A stretch of DNA of 44,015 nt from an uncultured Cocleimonas sp. (GCA_937974135.1 CALJIH010000006.1:1-44015); one strand, 5' to 3'; numbered from the stretch's first letter, positions 17,604 through 27,302 are shown. Notes: generated from the sequence alone by a model not told the origin. Program-made: numbers and translations.

Positions 17604-18521
17604 ATGAGTGCAACAATAGATAAAAAACCAATTTTGCCGGGGTTCATTAGCCTTTTATTGGTTATTGCATTAGGGGTATCACTAGCAAAACTGATGTGGT
17701 TGATAATTACTCCACAACAGCAATTAGTGCTTAAGCCTCAAAACAATAAAGTTGCTTCTCTGAACAAAAAGGAAACAACTAATTACGGCAAGCTCATTGC
17801 AGATCAACATATTTTTGGTGAGGTGGTCATCAAGAAAAAACCTGTTAAACCAAAAAAACAGACTGTAAAAGTTGTAAAGCCAAAAGCACCCAAAGTTAAA
17901 CTAAATGCTAAGCTGCATGGGATAGTAGCTTATAAATCCCAAGAAGGTTTTGCTCTTATATCAAATAATAATGCTCGTCAAAAAGTTTATGCCAAAGGTG
18001 ATACATTACAGGAAGGGGTTACAATTAGCGATATCCTCCCAACAAAAGTCTTAGTTGATAATAATGGTATTGTTGAAGAGTTACTTATTCCAAAGAAGAT
18101 TAAAACAAATAAATCAAGGGCGTCACAAAAATCAGGGACTAGATCACTGGCAAACTTACCTAAATATACGGCTACTCCTTTGCCAACAGGTGATGTTCCA
18201 CAAGCAGGAGCGAAGCCTGATTTAAATCAATTTAGACAAGAAATATTGGCAAATCCACAAAAACTAACGGATATAGTTAGAGCATCACCGGCGGTAATTA
18301 ATGGTGAATTTATTGGATTTCGTGTTCGTTCTGGCAAAAATAGGAAACTCTTTAGGCAGCTCAACTTTCGTGCAAATGACATTATTACTGAAGTTAATGG
18401 CATTGTGTTAGATGATGCTAATAAAGGAGTCCAAGTTCTTGGAGAACTAGAAAGTGCGACAAACCTATCTATAAAAGTAAAGCGTGGTAATCAAGAAGTG
18501 TTTATAGACCATAGTTTTTAA
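17604..18521 (+). CDS. gspC: Type II secretion system protein C
   Basis: 305 residues. A single membrane helix at about 13-35, a proline/lysine-rich linker (KKKPVKPKKQTVK), the homology region (about 97-165; AKLHGIVAYKSQEGFALIS, VYAKGDTL, VLVDNNGIVEEL) and a C-terminal PDZ domain (about 228-305; GFRVRSGKNRKLFRQLNFRAND, then IITEVNG). In the type II system GspC bridges the inner-membrane platform to the secretin GspD, and its PDZ domain helps substrate selection. No gspD or other system gene follows: the next gene is apbE, so this gspC is separated from its usual partners, at least locally. Confidence 0.88.
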   Translation: MSATIDKKPILPGFISLLLVIALGVSLAKLMWLIITPQQQLVLKPQNNKVASLNKKETTNYGKLIADQHIFGEVVIKKKPVKPKKQTVKVVKPKAPKVKLNAKLHGIVAYKSQEGFALISNNNARQKVYAKGDTLQEGVTISDILPTKVLVDNNGIVEELLIPKKIKTNKSRASQKSGTRSLANLPKYTATPLPTGDVPQAGAKPDLNQFRQEILANPQKLTDIVRASPAVINGEFIGFRVRSGKNRKLFRQLNFRANDIITEVNGIVLDDANKGVQVLGELESATNLSIKVKRGNQEVFIDHSF

Positions 18522-18555
18522 AATCACAGCCAGACTTGATTAGCAGAAATTTTGG

Positions 18556-19584
18556 ATGAAATTAATCACAGCTTTAACTCTTTATATTCTAATCCTCTTT
18601 TGTAATGCGTGTGAATCTAGCTCTACCCCAAAAACTAACAATGATAATTTGAAAAGCTTATTGTATGGAAAAACAATGGGGACGAGTTATAACATAGCTA
18701 TCATCCATTCAAGCAAACTCAATATAGATAATAAATCACTGCAACAAAAAATAGATAATTTACTTTTAAAGTTAAATCAACAAGTTTCAACCTACATAAA
18801 AAAATCTCAAATAAGTCAATTCAACGAAAATAAAAACACTGAATGGCAAACCATTGATTATGACTTTTTTTCTATTCTAGAAGCCGCTCAAAATATTAGT
18901 AAAGTGAGTAATGGCTCATATGATGCAACTATTTCACCATTAATTGAGCTCTGGGGCTTTGGTGTAAAAGAGCAGAATAAACCTCCAACAAAGATACAAA
19001 TAGATTCTGTAAAGTCAAAAGTTGGCTATAAATTCTTAGAATTAGAACCCACGAAAAACGCTATTAAGAAAATAATTCCTGAGATGCGCATAGACCTCTC
19101 GAGTATTGCAAAAGGCTATGCCGTAGATCTCATTAGTCATTTTTTAACAGAACAAGGTTTAACAAACCACTTAATTGAAATTGGAGGAGAACTCAAAGCT
19201 AATGGTTTAAATCAAGAGAATAAAAAATGGCGTATAGCTGTGGAACAACCAAACTTAAGCGTAAGCATTACTCAAAATGGCATAGAAATAAGCAACTTAG
19301 CAGTAGCTACTTCTGGTGATTATCGTAACTTCTTTATCGAAGATGGAATAAGGCGATCACATATTATTAACCCTAAAACTGGCTATCCCATCAAGCACAA
19401 TCTAGCTTCTGTTACTGTATTACATGAATCAGCAACCATGGCAGATGGTTATGCAACTGCCATTTTAGTTCTGGGAGAAATTGAAGGTAAAAGATTCATT
19501 AAAGAAAATAATATTGATGCGTTAATGGTTATTCGAAAAAACGATAAATATAAGTTCTGGAGCAATTCAGAATTATTTAATTGA
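18556..19584 (+). CDS. apbE: FAD:protein FMN transferase (lipoprotein)
   Basis: 342 residues. Lipoprotein signal with lipid-attachment Cys19 (FCNAC), so it is anchored in the envelope. ApbE links FMN covalently to Thr/Ser of target subunits such as NqrB/NqrC or RnfG. Family motifs: YGKTMGTSYNI, LIELWGFG, DLSSIAKGYAVD, IEIGGELKANG, SHIINPKTGYP and ESATMADGYATAILVLG, the last being the metal-binding region. No Nqr or Rnf gene is in the window. It follows gspC by 34 bases and may be co-transcribed with it. Confidence 0.95.
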   Translation: MKLITALTLYILILFCNACESSSTPKTNNDNLKSLLYGKTMGTSYNIAIIHSSKLNIDNKSLQQKIDNLLLKLNQQVSTYIKKSQISQFNENKNTEWQTIDYDFFSILEAAQNISKVSNGSYDATISPLIELWGFGVKEQNKPPTKIQIDSVKSKVGYKFLELEPTKNAIKKIIPEMRIDLSSIAKGYAVDLISHFLTEQGLTNHLIEIGGELKANGLNQENKKWRIAVEQPNLSVSITQNGIEISNLAVATSGDYRNFFIEDGIRRSHIINPKTGYPIKHNLASVTVLHESATMADGYATAILVLGEIEGKRFIKENNIDALMVIRKNDKYKFWSNSELFN

Positions 19585-19607
19585 ATTTATCTTATTCAAA
19601 ACTACTT

Positions 19608-19652
19608 AAAAGTAGGGGGGTGTATTCGACAAATTCACATAACTGTTTTTTT
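19608..19652 (-). repeat. C6 repeat, long form, copy 5 (diverged)
   Basis: Minus-strand orientation. The C6 half is intact, but the 24-bp module has drifted (TTCGACAAATTCACATAACTG against the consensus TTCGACAAGCTCAACAGAACTG). It lies beyond the fba terminator, between converging apbE and fba. Confidence 0.85.
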
Positions 19653-19662
19653 AACTTTAAAA

Positions 19663-19693
19663 AGATAAAAAAAGGACACATAAAGCGTCCTTT
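19663..19693 (-). terminator. Intrinsic terminator of fba
   Basis: Read on the minus strand: AAAGGAC, loop, GTCCTTT, followed by more T. A 7-bp stem plus U-tract, 25 bases after the fba stop. Confidence 0.85.
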
Positions 19694-19717
19694 AAAATAT
19701 ATTAAAAGTAATAATAC

Positions 19718-20782
19718 TTAAGCTATTTTTTGATCTAACTCTCCACTTGCATAACGTTGTTGCATTACATCCAATGAAAGTGGTGTAATTTTTGCTGCAT
19801 TACCTGCACAACCAAATGCCTCATATCTTGCTTTACAAATTTCGCTCATTGCTTTTGTAGATTCTTTCAAGAATTTACGTGGATCAAAATTTGAAGGATT
19901 ATCACAAAAATTCTTACGAATAGATCCAGTTGAAGCCATACGTAAATCAGTATCAATATTTACTTTAGCCACACCATTTTTCAAACCTTCAACAATCTCA
20001 GGTACTGGCACACCATATGTCTGACCCATATCGCCACCATAGTTGTTGATGATATCCAACCAATCTTGTGGTACTGATGATGAACCATGCATAACTAAAT
20101 GTGTGTTAGGTAGGCGTTCGTGGATCTCTTTAATACGATCAATCCTTAAAACATCACCGTCAGGCTCTTTGGTAAATTTATAAGCACCGTGAGATGTTCC
20201 AATTGCAATGGCTAGAGCATCAACATTGGTTGCTCGAACAAAATCTGCTGCCTCTTCAACAGAGGTAAGTAGCATATCCATATCAAGCTTTCCATCAGCA
20301 CCATGACCGTCTTCTTCGCCCATTTCACCGGTTTCTAATGAACCTAAACAACCCAGTTCACCTTCAACTGAAACACCACCAGCATGCGCCATTTTTACAA
20401 CTTCAGCTGTGACCGCTACGTTGTATTCAAAACTTGCAGGGGTTTTCATATCCGCTTCAAGAGATCCATCCATCATTACCGAAGTAAAACCAGATTGAAT
20501 CGAACGCAAACAAACCGCAGGTTCTGAACCATGATCTTGATGCATTGCTATTGGGATATGTGGGTACATCTCATTTGCAGCCAATATCAAATGGCGCAAA
20601 AAAGGCTCTCCTGCATAAGCACGTGCTCCTGCAGAACCTTGTAAAATAACAGGTGAATTGGTCTCATCTGCTGCTTTCATGATGGCCTGCACTTGTTCCA
20701 TATTGTTTACATTAAAAGCAGGCATGCCATAACCGTTTTCAGCTGCATGATCTAACAATTGTCTCATTGAGATTAATGCCAT
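19718..20782 (-). CDS. fba: Fructose-bisphosphate aldolase, class II
   Basis: 354 residues, zinc-dependent aldolase of the CbbA-like subtype (ALISMRQLLDHAAENGYGMPA at the N-terminus). It interconverts fructose 1,6-bisphosphate with glyceraldehyde 3-phosphate and dihydroxyacetone phosphate, and in the Calvin cycle can also handle sedoheptulose bisphosphate. AMHQDHG holds the proposed base Asp83 and zinc ligand His84. Phosphate-binding GTSHGAYKF and HGSSSVP are present. Last gene of the tkt-gap-pgk-pyk-fba series; GAGGAAG precedes the start, and an intrinsic terminator follows. Confidence 0.97.
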   Translation of the reverse strand: MALISMRQLLDHAAENGYGMPAFNVNNMEQVQAIMKAADETNSPVILQGSAGARAYAGEPFLRHLILAANEMYPHIPIAMHQDHGSEPAVCLRSIQSGFTSVMMDGSLEADMKTPASFEYNVAVTAEVVKMAHAGGVSVEGELGCLGSLETGEMGEEDGHGADGKLDMDMLLTSVEEAADFVRATNVDALAIAIGTSHGAYKFTKEPDGDVLRIDRIKEIHERLPNTHLVMHGSSSVPQDWLDIINNYGGDMGQTYGVPVPEIVEGLKNGVAKVNIDTDLRMASTGSIRKNFCDNPSNFDPRKFLKESTKAMSEICKARYEAFGCAGNAAKITPLSLDVMQQRYASGELDQKIA

Positions 20783-20857
20783 TGTTCTTCCTCTAAAATT
20801 CTTTTCATTCTGTACAGATAATACCCTAAAAAAACGATATTACGTAGTTCCAACTAT

Positions 20858-22303
20858 CTATCTTACATGGTCACCAACGCGTACGACTTTCATTTGGTTG
20901 GTTCCACCATCTGAACCAGCACCCATCAAATCACCCCGTGTAATAATCACTAGATCACCACTATCAACAACATGGTCTTCCAACAAACGATCAACCACAA
21001 TTTTATTTGCTTGTTGTGAATCCGTTATCTTTTTTCTTATCCAAACAGGGTAAACGCCACGATACATAACTGTTTTGCGGCAAGTTTTTTTATGGTTTGT
21101 CATCGCGTAAATTGGAATACCTGAACTAATTCTAGACATCCATAATGCGGTAGAACCCGATTCTGTTAATGCTCCAATTCCTTTAACACCCATATGGTTT
21201 GCAGCATACATGGTAGACATCGCAATTCCTTCATCAATACGATCAAAGCGCTTTCCAATCCGATGTTTTGACTTTTTCGACCATGTTGATTGCTCTGCTT
21301 CTGCGCAAATATCAGACATGGCACTGACAACCTTTTCAGGGTGTTTACCAACGGCAGTTTCACCCGAAAGCATCACCGCGTCTGTACCATCCATTACCGC
21401 ATTAGCGACATCAAAAACTTCTGCGCGCGTTGGAATCGTATTCTCAATCATGGTTTCCATCATTTGCGTGGCAGTTATTACAGCGCAGTTTTTAGATCTA
21501 GCACGCTTAATTAGTTTCTTCTGAGTAAGTGGAAGGCTAGCATCTCCTATCTCTACCCCTAAATCACCACGTGCAACCATAATCACATCTGAAGCTTCAA
21601 TAATTTGATCTAGCACGGGTTGCTCAACTGCTTCTGCTCGCTCAACTTTAGAAACTATAGCCGCATCACCACCAGCATCATGCATTAAGGAACGTGCTAA
21701 ATCTAAATCTTCAGCACTTCGTGGAAAAGAAACTGCCAAGAAATCTACGCCAATTTTTGCCGCAGTTTTGATATCTTCTTTATCTTTTTCTGTCAAAGCT
21801 TCCGCAGAGATGCCACCACCACGTTTATTGATACCTTTATTGTTTGAGAGAACCCCACCAACAATAACCTTTGTATATATTTCATTACCCTTGACTTCAC
21901 TCACTTGCAATACGATTCTGCCGTCATCTAGCAACAGTTCATCTCCTGCTACGACATCTCTTGGTAATTCTTTATAAGCAATACCAACTCTTTCAGCAGT
22001 ACCTGATAACTTATCTAGACTCGAATCAAGAATGAATGTATCTCCATCATTGATGGTTACTTTATCATTCTCAAATCGTTCTATTCTGATTTTAGGACCT
22101 TGTAAATCGCCTAAAATTGCGACGACTTTATCTAATCTGTCCGCTGCGTCGCGTACCATTTGTGCGCGTTTAATGTGATCTTCTGCTTCACCATGTGAAA
22201 AATTCATGCGCACCACATCTACACCTGCAGCCAGCATTTTTTCAATTGATTCGGGAGTATCCGTTGCGGGGCCCATTGTTGCTACTATTTTAGTTCTTCT
22301 CAT
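20858..22303 (-). CDS. pyk: Pyruvate kinase
   Basis: 481 residues, the length of PykA-type enzymes. Makes pyruvate and ATP from phosphoenolpyruvate. Visible motifs: RRTKIVATMGPAT, VDVVRMNFSHG, DLQGPKIRIERF, then MVARGDLGVEIG and AVITATQMMETMIENTIPTRAE, containing the catalytic-site Lys/Glu/Thr region of the barrel. The C-terminal allosteric domain is complete to MKVVRVGDHVR. It lies 61 bases after pgk and 75 before fba on the minus strand, fitting one transcript. Confidence 0.97.
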   Translation of the reverse strand: MRRTKIVATMGPATDTPESIEKMLAAGVDVVRMNFSHGEAEDHIKRAQMVRDAADRLDKVVAILGDLQGPKIRIERFENDKVTINDGDTFILDSSLDKLSGTAERVGIAYKELPRDVVAGDELLLDDGRIVLQVSEVKGNEIYTKVIVGGVLSNNKGINKRGGGISAEALTEKDKEDIKTAAKIGVDFLAVSFPRSAEDLDLARSLMHDAGGDAAIVSKVERAEAVEQPVLDQIIEASDVIMVARGDLGVEIGDASLPLTQKKLIKRARSKNCAVITATQMMETMIENTIPTRAEVFDVANAVMDGTDAVMLSGETAVGKHPEKVVSAMSDICAEAEQSTWSKKSKHRIGKRFDRIDEGIAMSTMYAANHMGVKGIGALTESGSTALWMSRISSGIPIYAMTNHKKTCRKTVMYRGVYPVWIRKKITDSQQANKIVVDRLLEDHVVDSGDLVIITRGDLMGAGSDGGTNQMKVVRVGDHVR

Positions 22304-22364
22304 ATTAATTCTTATCTGTATTTAAAGTAATTAAGTTAAATTTGTTTTATGACGGTGTTATGTT

Positions 22365-23546
22365 CTAGCCCTGTGCACGTTCTTCAAGCATTGCTACAAC
22401 TGGTAGTTTCTTTCCTTCCAAAAATTCAAGAAAAGAACCTCCACCTGTCGAGATATAAGATACCTTGTCAGCAATACCATATTTATCAACCGCTGCTAAA
22501 GTATCTCCACCGCCAGCTACTGAGAAACCTTCTGACTCAGCTATAGCCATTGAAATTGTCTTCGTCCCTTCACCAAATTGATCGAATTCGAATACACCGA
22601 CAGGGCCGTTCCATACGATAGTACCCGCATTTTTTATGACTTCTGCCAGTTCAGCAGCCGATTTAGGGCCTATATCGAAAACCATGTCATCAGCACCAAC
22701 TTCATCAACATTCATTGTGGTTGCTGTTGCGCTTTCAGCAAATTCCTTGGCACAAACCACATCTACAGGTACTGGAATATCACCACCATTTGCTTGTGCT
22801 GCAGATTTTAATTCTCTTGCTGTTTCGACTAAATCTTCTTCATAAAGTGACTTACCAACATTGTGTCCTTCTGCTGCGATAAACGTGTTGGCAATACCTC
22901 CACCCACAATAAGTTGATCAACAACCTTTGATAATGATTCAAGTACGGTAAGTTTTGTTGAGACTTTAGAACCTCCCACCAAAGCAACCATTGGGCGCGC
23001 TGGATTATCTAAGGCTTTTCCAAGCGCTTCTAATTCACCTGCTAAAAGAGGACCAGCACATGCCGTCGGCGCAAACATACCTGCTCCATGTGTAGATGCC
23101 TGAGCACGATGCGCCGTACCAAATGCATCCATTACGTATACATCACATAAATTTGCATACTGTTTTGAGAGGGTTTCATCGTTGGCTTTTTCGCCAGCAT
23201 TAAAACGCACGTTTTCAAGCAGAACTACTTCACCATCTGCAATATCCAGCGATTGATCAAGATACTCAGTAACTAAACTCACATCATTACCTAACAAGCC
23301 ACTCATGTGATCAGCAACCGGTGCTAATGAAAACTCTGCTTCAGGAGAACCTTCAGTTGGTCTACCCAAATGAGACATAATCATCACTTTTGCTCCAGCT
23401 GCAACCGCTTTCTCTATAGTTGGCAAAGATGCTCGAATACGTTTATCTGACGTGACTTTTCCGTCTTTCACAGGAACATTTAAATCCTGTCGAATTAATA
23501 CACGTTTACCTGCAAGATCGAGATCTGTCATTTTAATGACTGACAT
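22365..23546 (-). CDS. pgk: Phosphoglycerate kinase
   Basis: 393 residues. Transfers phosphate between 1,3-bisphosphoglycerate and ADP; works in both directions in glycolysis and gluconeogenesis or carbon fixation. N-terminal substrate domain: KRVLIRQDLNVPV, MIMSHLGRPTEG, VVLLENVRFNAGE. C-terminal nucleotide domain: GGSKVSTKLTVLE, WNGPVGVFEFDQFGEGT and the terminal hinge STGGGSFLEFLEG. All complete. About 250 bases separate it from gap, with a C6 repeat and the gap terminator in between, so pgk probably also has its own promoter. Confidence 0.98.
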   Translation of the reverse strand: MSVIKMTDLDLAGKRVLIRQDLNVPVKDGKVTSDKRIRASLPTIEKAVAAGAKVMIMSHLGRPTEGSPEAEFSLAPVADHMSGLLGNDVSLVTEYLDQSLDIADGEVVLLENVRFNAGEKANDETLSKQYANLCDVYVMDAFGTAHRAQASTHGAGMFAPTACAGPLLAGELEALGKALDNPARPMVALVGGSKVSTKLTVLESLSKVVDQLIVGGGIANTFIAAEGHNVGKSLYEEDLVETARELKSAAQANGGDIPVPVDVVCAKEFAESATATTMNVDEVGADDMVFDIGPKSAAELAEVIKNAGTIVWNGPVGVFEFDQFGEGTKTISMAIAESEGFSVAGGGDTLAAVDKYGIADKVSYISTGGGSFLEFLEGKKLPVVAMLEERAQG

Positions 23547-23690
23547 GGGGACTCCCTTTTAAGTTAATCTTTGTAAATAATAATTTATAAAATAATCAAT
23601 CTATACAGATGGTCAAACCGATGCGAAATCAGTGACAACTTGGTAGCGCGAAAATGACAGCCCGTAATGTGTTTGTATTTAAAACCCACT

Positions 23691-23712
23691 AAAAGTGGGG
23701 GGGGTGTCTTTT
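23691..23712 (-). repeat. C6 repeat, short form, copy 6 (C8 variant)
   Basis: Minus-strand orientation. The run is eight C instead of six (an A-to-G change on the plus strand plus one extra base). The arms AAAAG/CTTTT are intact. It lies beyond the gap terminator, 145 bases upstream of pgk. Confidence 0.88.
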
Positions 23713-23750
23713 TTAGATTAATTATTGAACGAATGAATTTATCTAAGCAA

Positions 23751-23774
23751 ACAGGACCCATAATAGGGTCCTGT
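23751..23774 (-). terminator. Hairpin after gap
   Basis: ACAGGACCC, ATAATA, GGGTCCTGT: a 9-bp perfect stem 24 bases after the gap stop. The T-tract on the minus strand is short. Confidence 0.75.
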
Positions 23775-23798
23775 CATTATTCATGATTGAAAGTTAAA

Positions 23799-24794
23799 TT
23801 AAGCTACATGCCCAACTAAACGTAACATGTTACATGTGTAACCATATTCGTTGTCATACCATGAAACTAATTTCACAAAAGTATCGTCTAATGCAATACC
23901 TGCACCGGCATCAAATATTGACGATGCACTAATACCACGGAAATCTGATGAAACCACTTTGTCTTCAGTGTATTGCAAAGTGCCTTTCATTGAACCTTCA
24001 GATGCTTCTTTAACCGCGTTACAAATTTCTTCATAAGTTGCTGGCTTGTCTAGTTCACAAGTAAGATCAACAACAGAAACATCAACTGAAGGAATACGAA
24101 AAGCCATACCTGTTAGTTTACCGTTTAATTCAGGAAGCACTACACCCACAGCTTTAGCTGCACCAGTAGAAGAAGGAATAATGTTTTCAAATACCGAACG
24201 ACCACCACGCCAATCTTTATTCGATGGGCCATCAACGGCTTTTTGTGAAGCGGTTGCAGCATGAACTGTAGTCATTAAACCGCGTTTAAGACCCCAGTTA
24301 TCGTTAATGATTTTCGCGATTGGGGCAAGACAGTTTGTTGTACATGAAGCGGCAGATACAATCTTCTGGTCAGCATAATCTTCGTGGTTAACGCCATAAA
24401 CGAACATTGGCGTTCCATCTTTAGAAGGTGCTGATTGAACGACTTTCTTCGCTCCCGCATCAATATGAGCCTGACAACTTTCTTCAGTTAAAAAGAAACC
24501 AGTACAATCTAAAACTACATCAGCGTCTATATCACCCCACTTTAATTCAGCAGGGTTACGCTCAGCAGATAAACGAATTCGTTGACCATCAATAACAAAA
24601 TAATCACCATCAACTTCAATTTCACCATCAAAACGACCATGAGCCGTATCGTATTTCAACATATAGGCGAGATAATCATTATCTAATAGATCGTTTATTC
24701 CAACCACTTCTAGGTTAGGAAAGTCTTTTTTTATTGCACGGAAAACCATGCGTCCGATACGTCCAAAACCGTTAATGCCGACTTTAATTGTCAT
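23799..24794 (-). CDS. gap: Glyceraldehyde-3-phosphate dehydrogenase, type I
   Basis: 331 residues. Oxidises glyceraldehyde 3-phosphate with phosphate and NAD(P). N-terminal Rossmann motif VGINGFGRIGRMVFRA, catalytic Cys151 in SAASCTTNCLAP, His in TTVHAATASQK, and WYDNEYGYTCNM at the C-terminus. The residue after the second beta strand (GINDLL) is an Asp, usual for NAD use, but cofactor preference is not certain. Second gene of the tkt-gap-pgk-pyk-fba series, 113 bases after tkt. It has a good ribosome site (AGGAG) and its own downstream hairpin. Confidence 0.98.
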   Translation of the reverse strand: MTIKVGINGFGRIGRMVFRAIKKDFPNLEVVGINDLLDNDYLAYMLKYDTAHGRFDGEIEVDGDYFVIDGQRIRLSAERNPAELKWGDIDADVVLDCTGFFLTEESCQAHIDAGAKKVVQSAPSKDGTPMFVYGVNHEDYADQKIVSAASCTTNCLAPIAKIINDNWGLKRGLMTTVHAATASQKAVDGPSNKDWRGGRSVFENIIPSSTGAAKAVGVVLPELNGKLTGMAFRIPSVDVSVVDLTCELDKPATYEEICNAVKEASEGSMKGTLQYTEDKVVSSDFRGISASSIFDAGAGIALDDTFVKLVSWYDNEYGYTCNMLRLVGHVA

Positions 24795-24907
24795 TCGTTT
24801 CTCCTAGTATAAGTTTAATTTAATTAAATATAATATTTTCTGATGTGTTTGGGGTGCAGCATTCTAGCAAACTTTAAGCCTTTGTTACAAATTTAAGTGA
24901 AATTCTA

Positions 24908-26908
24908 TTAGGTAACTTCATTAATTGCTTTAAGTACATTAGATGTTGTAATACCAAAGTGCTCGAATAACTCGGGGGCAGGAGCTGACTCGCCAAAAGT
25001 AGTCATTCCAATCACTTTGCCATGCGTGCCTACATATTTCCACCAACTATCCATTATGGCTGCCTCAACTGCAATGCGTGCGGTTACTGTACTTGGTAAC
25101 ACCGACTCTTTGTATTCATCACTTTGCGCTTCAAATGCATCAACTGATGGCATCGAAACAACGCGAACTTTCTTATCAGATTCTGCAGCTGCTTTCACGG
25201 CTAAATCAACTTCAGACCCAGTAGCAATAACAATCACATCTGGCGTACCATCAGTATCAATCAAAATGTAGCCACCTTTTGCTATATTAGCTATTTGTTC
25301 AACAGTGCGTTCTTGATGCGCTAAATTTTGACGTGAGTAAATTAATGTCGAAGGGCCAGTTTTTCTTTCGATAGCTACCTTCCACGAAACCGCAGTTTCT
25401 ACCGCATCACACGTTCTCCAAACCGCCATATTCGGAATCATCCGTAATGTAGGGATCTGTTCTACCGCTTGGTGCGTCGGGCCATCTTCACCCAAACCAA
25501 TCGAGTCGTGGGTATAAACAAAAATACTTTGTATTTTCATTAATGCAGCCATACGTAATGCATTCCGTGCATATTCTGAGAACATTAAGAAGGTTGCACC
25601 GTATGGCACTAAACCACCATGCAGTGTTATTCCATTCATCATTGCTGACATGCCGAACTCACGCACGCCGTATGAAATATAATTACCTTCAAAGTTCATC
25701 GCTGACGAACCGTTGTTATCATTGATCTTAACGCTAGTATCAACAAAAGTATTATTTGAAGGTGTTAAATCCGCAGAACCCCCAATAAATTCAGGAAGTA
25801 CTGGCGCAAATGCATTCAACGCCATTTTTGATGAAATTCGGGTGGCCTGTGTTGGCGCAGCCTCGTTTATTTCAGCAATTTTTCCTTGTGCATATGCTTC
25901 CCAGTCAGCTGGCAAATCACCTGCTATACGACGCTCAAATTCCGCCGCTTCAGCTGGATAGGCAGCTTTATAAGCGGCAAATTTTTCATCCCATGCTGAT
26001 TCAGCCGCTTTACCCGCTTCTTTTGCATCCCATCCCGCATAGATATCATCTGGAATCACAAATGGTTCGTGATTCCAACCCAAATGCTCACGTGTCGCCG
26101 CAATTTCATCGACACCCAATGCTTCACCATGCACATGATGACCACCACCTTTATTTGGAGCACCTTTACCAATGACTGTTTTACAACAAATGATTGAAGG
26201 CTTATCTGTTTCAGCAATTGCCGCTTCCGTCGCTTTTTTGATCGCTTCAGGATCATGCCCATCTATAGATTGCACATGCCAATTGTATGCTTCAAAACGC
26301 GCAGGCGTATCATCGACAAACCAACCGTCAACATTTCCGTCAATAGAAATATTGTTGTCATCATAAAAACAAATTAGCTTACCTAGGCCAAATGATCCCG
26401 CTAATGAACAAGTCTCATGAGAGATACCTTCCATCAAACAACCATCACCCAAAAAAACATAGGTATTGTGATCGACAATTTCGTGGCCTTCTTTATTGAA
26501 TTGTGCCGCCATAACTTTTTCAGCCAACGCAAAGCCGACTGCGTTAGAGATGCCTTGCCCTAATGGACCTGTGGTAGTCTCAATACCCGGAGCATAACCA
26601 TATTCTGGATGTCCAGGAGTTTTAGAATGTAATTTTCGAAATGCTTTTAAATCATCAATGCCTAAATCATAACCTGTTAAATGCAACACCGAATAGGGCA
26701 ACATCGAACCATGACCGTTTGACATAATAAATCGATCGCGATCGGCCCAATTTGGATTCGTTGGATTGTGCTTCATAAAATCGTTGTACAGCACTTCAGC
26801 AATATCAGCCATTCCCATAGGAGCACCTGGATGACCAGAATTTGGGATTTGGACTGCGTCCATGGTTAAGGCACGAATAGCGTTTGCGAGGGTAGCGCGA
26901 TCAGACAT
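24908..26908 (-). CDS. tkt: Transketolase
   Basis: 666 residues, thiamine-diphosphate enzyme of the pentose phosphate and Calvin pathways; moves two-carbon units between sugar phosphates. Substrate His26 in SGHPGAPMG, His66 in SNGHGS, TPP-binding GDG at 154-156 followed by the conserved Asn (YDDNNISIDG), and the pyrimidine-binding domain with GVREFGMSA and HDSIGLGEDGPTHQ. The C-terminal domain is complete. First gene of the central-carbon cluster; ribosome site AAGGAG before the ATG. The upstream 394-base gap to the divergent metK holds a C6 repeat 50 bases before this start. Confidence 0.98.
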   Translation of the reverse strand: MSDRATLANAIRALTMDAVQIPNSGHPGAPMGMADIAEVLYNDFMKHNPTNPNWADRDRFIMSNGHGSMLPYSVLHLTGYDLGIDDLKAFRKLHSKTPGHPEYGYAPGIETTTGPLGQGISNAVGFALAEKVMAAQFNKEGHEIVDHNTYVFLGDGCLMEGISHETCSLAGSFGLGKLICFYDDNNISIDGNVDGWFVDDTPARFEAYNWHVQSIDGHDPEAIKKATEAAIAETDKPSIICCKTVIGKGAPNKGGGHHVHGEALGVDEIAATREHLGWNHEPFVIPDDIYAGWDAKEAGKAAESAWDEKFAAYKAAYPAEAAEFERRIAGDLPADWEAYAQGKIAEINEAAPTQATRISSKMALNAFAPVLPEFIGGSADLTPSNNTFVDTSVKINDNNGSSAMNFEGNYISYGVREFGMSAMMNGITLHGGLVPYGATFLMFSEYARNALRMAALMKIQSIFVYTHDSIGLGEDGPTHQAVEQIPTLRMIPNMAVWRTCDAVETAVSWKVAIERKTGPSTLIYSRQNLAHQERTVEQIANIAKGGYILIDTDGTPDVIVIATGSEVDLAVKAAAESDKKVRVVSMPSVDAFEAQSDEYKESVLPSTVTARIAVEAAIMDSWWKYVGTHGKVIGMTTFGESAPAPELFEHFGITTSNVLKAINEVT

Positions 26909-26957
26909 TCATTCTCTCCTTGAGAGATATCATTATTAAAACAGACTAAAAACGCAT

Positions 26958-26979
26958 AAAAGTAGGGGGGTGTACTTTT
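26958..26979 (-). repeat. C6 repeat, short form, copy 7
   Basis: Minus-strand orientation, with one extra base before the G of AAAAG. It is the only copy placed in a 5' leader (upstream of tkt) rather than after a stop codon. Flanks TGTAT and ATGCG (minus strand) pair over all five positions with two wobbles, continuing the stem. Confidence 0.88.
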
Positions 26980-27183
26980 ATACAGGAATAATTTAATACG
27001 CGGATTTTACCCTAGATAATCATTTTTGCATCCGCTAAATAGCGGTTTTTGCGACAATTTAAAGATAATTTGTGAATTACTCTTATGCATCTAAAAAAAT
27101 AGTAAAAATATGTGATAAATCTAAAAAAACTACGACTATTACTACAAATCTTTAATAATTTAGTATAGAATTTCACGCCCAAA

Positions 27184-27279
27184 GTCTGAGGAGCGTTGCA
27201 ATCTGACTAATTCTTCATTATTTATGAAGAAAACAGTTAGGCTAGGCTCAGACAGTTTCAACTTTGCAACGACGCTCAG
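27184..27279 (+). promoter_or_regulatory. SAH riboswitch upstream of metK
   Basis: The conserved blocks of the S-adenosylhomocysteine riboswitch are present: GAGGAGCGTTGCAA, later AGGCTCAGAC, and TTGCAACGACGCTC. Pairings seen: GTCTGAG (27184-27190) with CTCAGAC (27247-27253); GAGCGTTGCA with TGCAACGACGCTC; and an internal hairpin TTCTTCAT/ATGAAGAA. It ends 12 bases before the AAGGAG ribosome site, fitting control of translation initiation. This class turns genes on when SAH accumulates. Confidence 0.9.
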
Positions 27280-27302
27280 CTAATATTTAAGGAGAACTTA
27301 AT

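Larger units (their letters stand above)
26909..27302. other. Divergent region tkt / metK
   Basis: 394 bases: tkt leader, a C6 repeat copy (26958-26979), an AT-rich stretch that should hold both promoters, and the SAH riboswitch (27184-27279). A TATAGA at about 27161 is a possible -10 for metK, but no matching -35 is clear. Confidence 0.6.

Noticed and set aside
24046..24264. Plus-strand ORF opposite gap
   Set aside because: Shadow of gap; no independent signal.
25810..26175. 121-codon plus-strand ORF opposite tkt
   Set aside because: Composition is that of antisense reading of tkt; His/Leu/Pro-rich with no domain.
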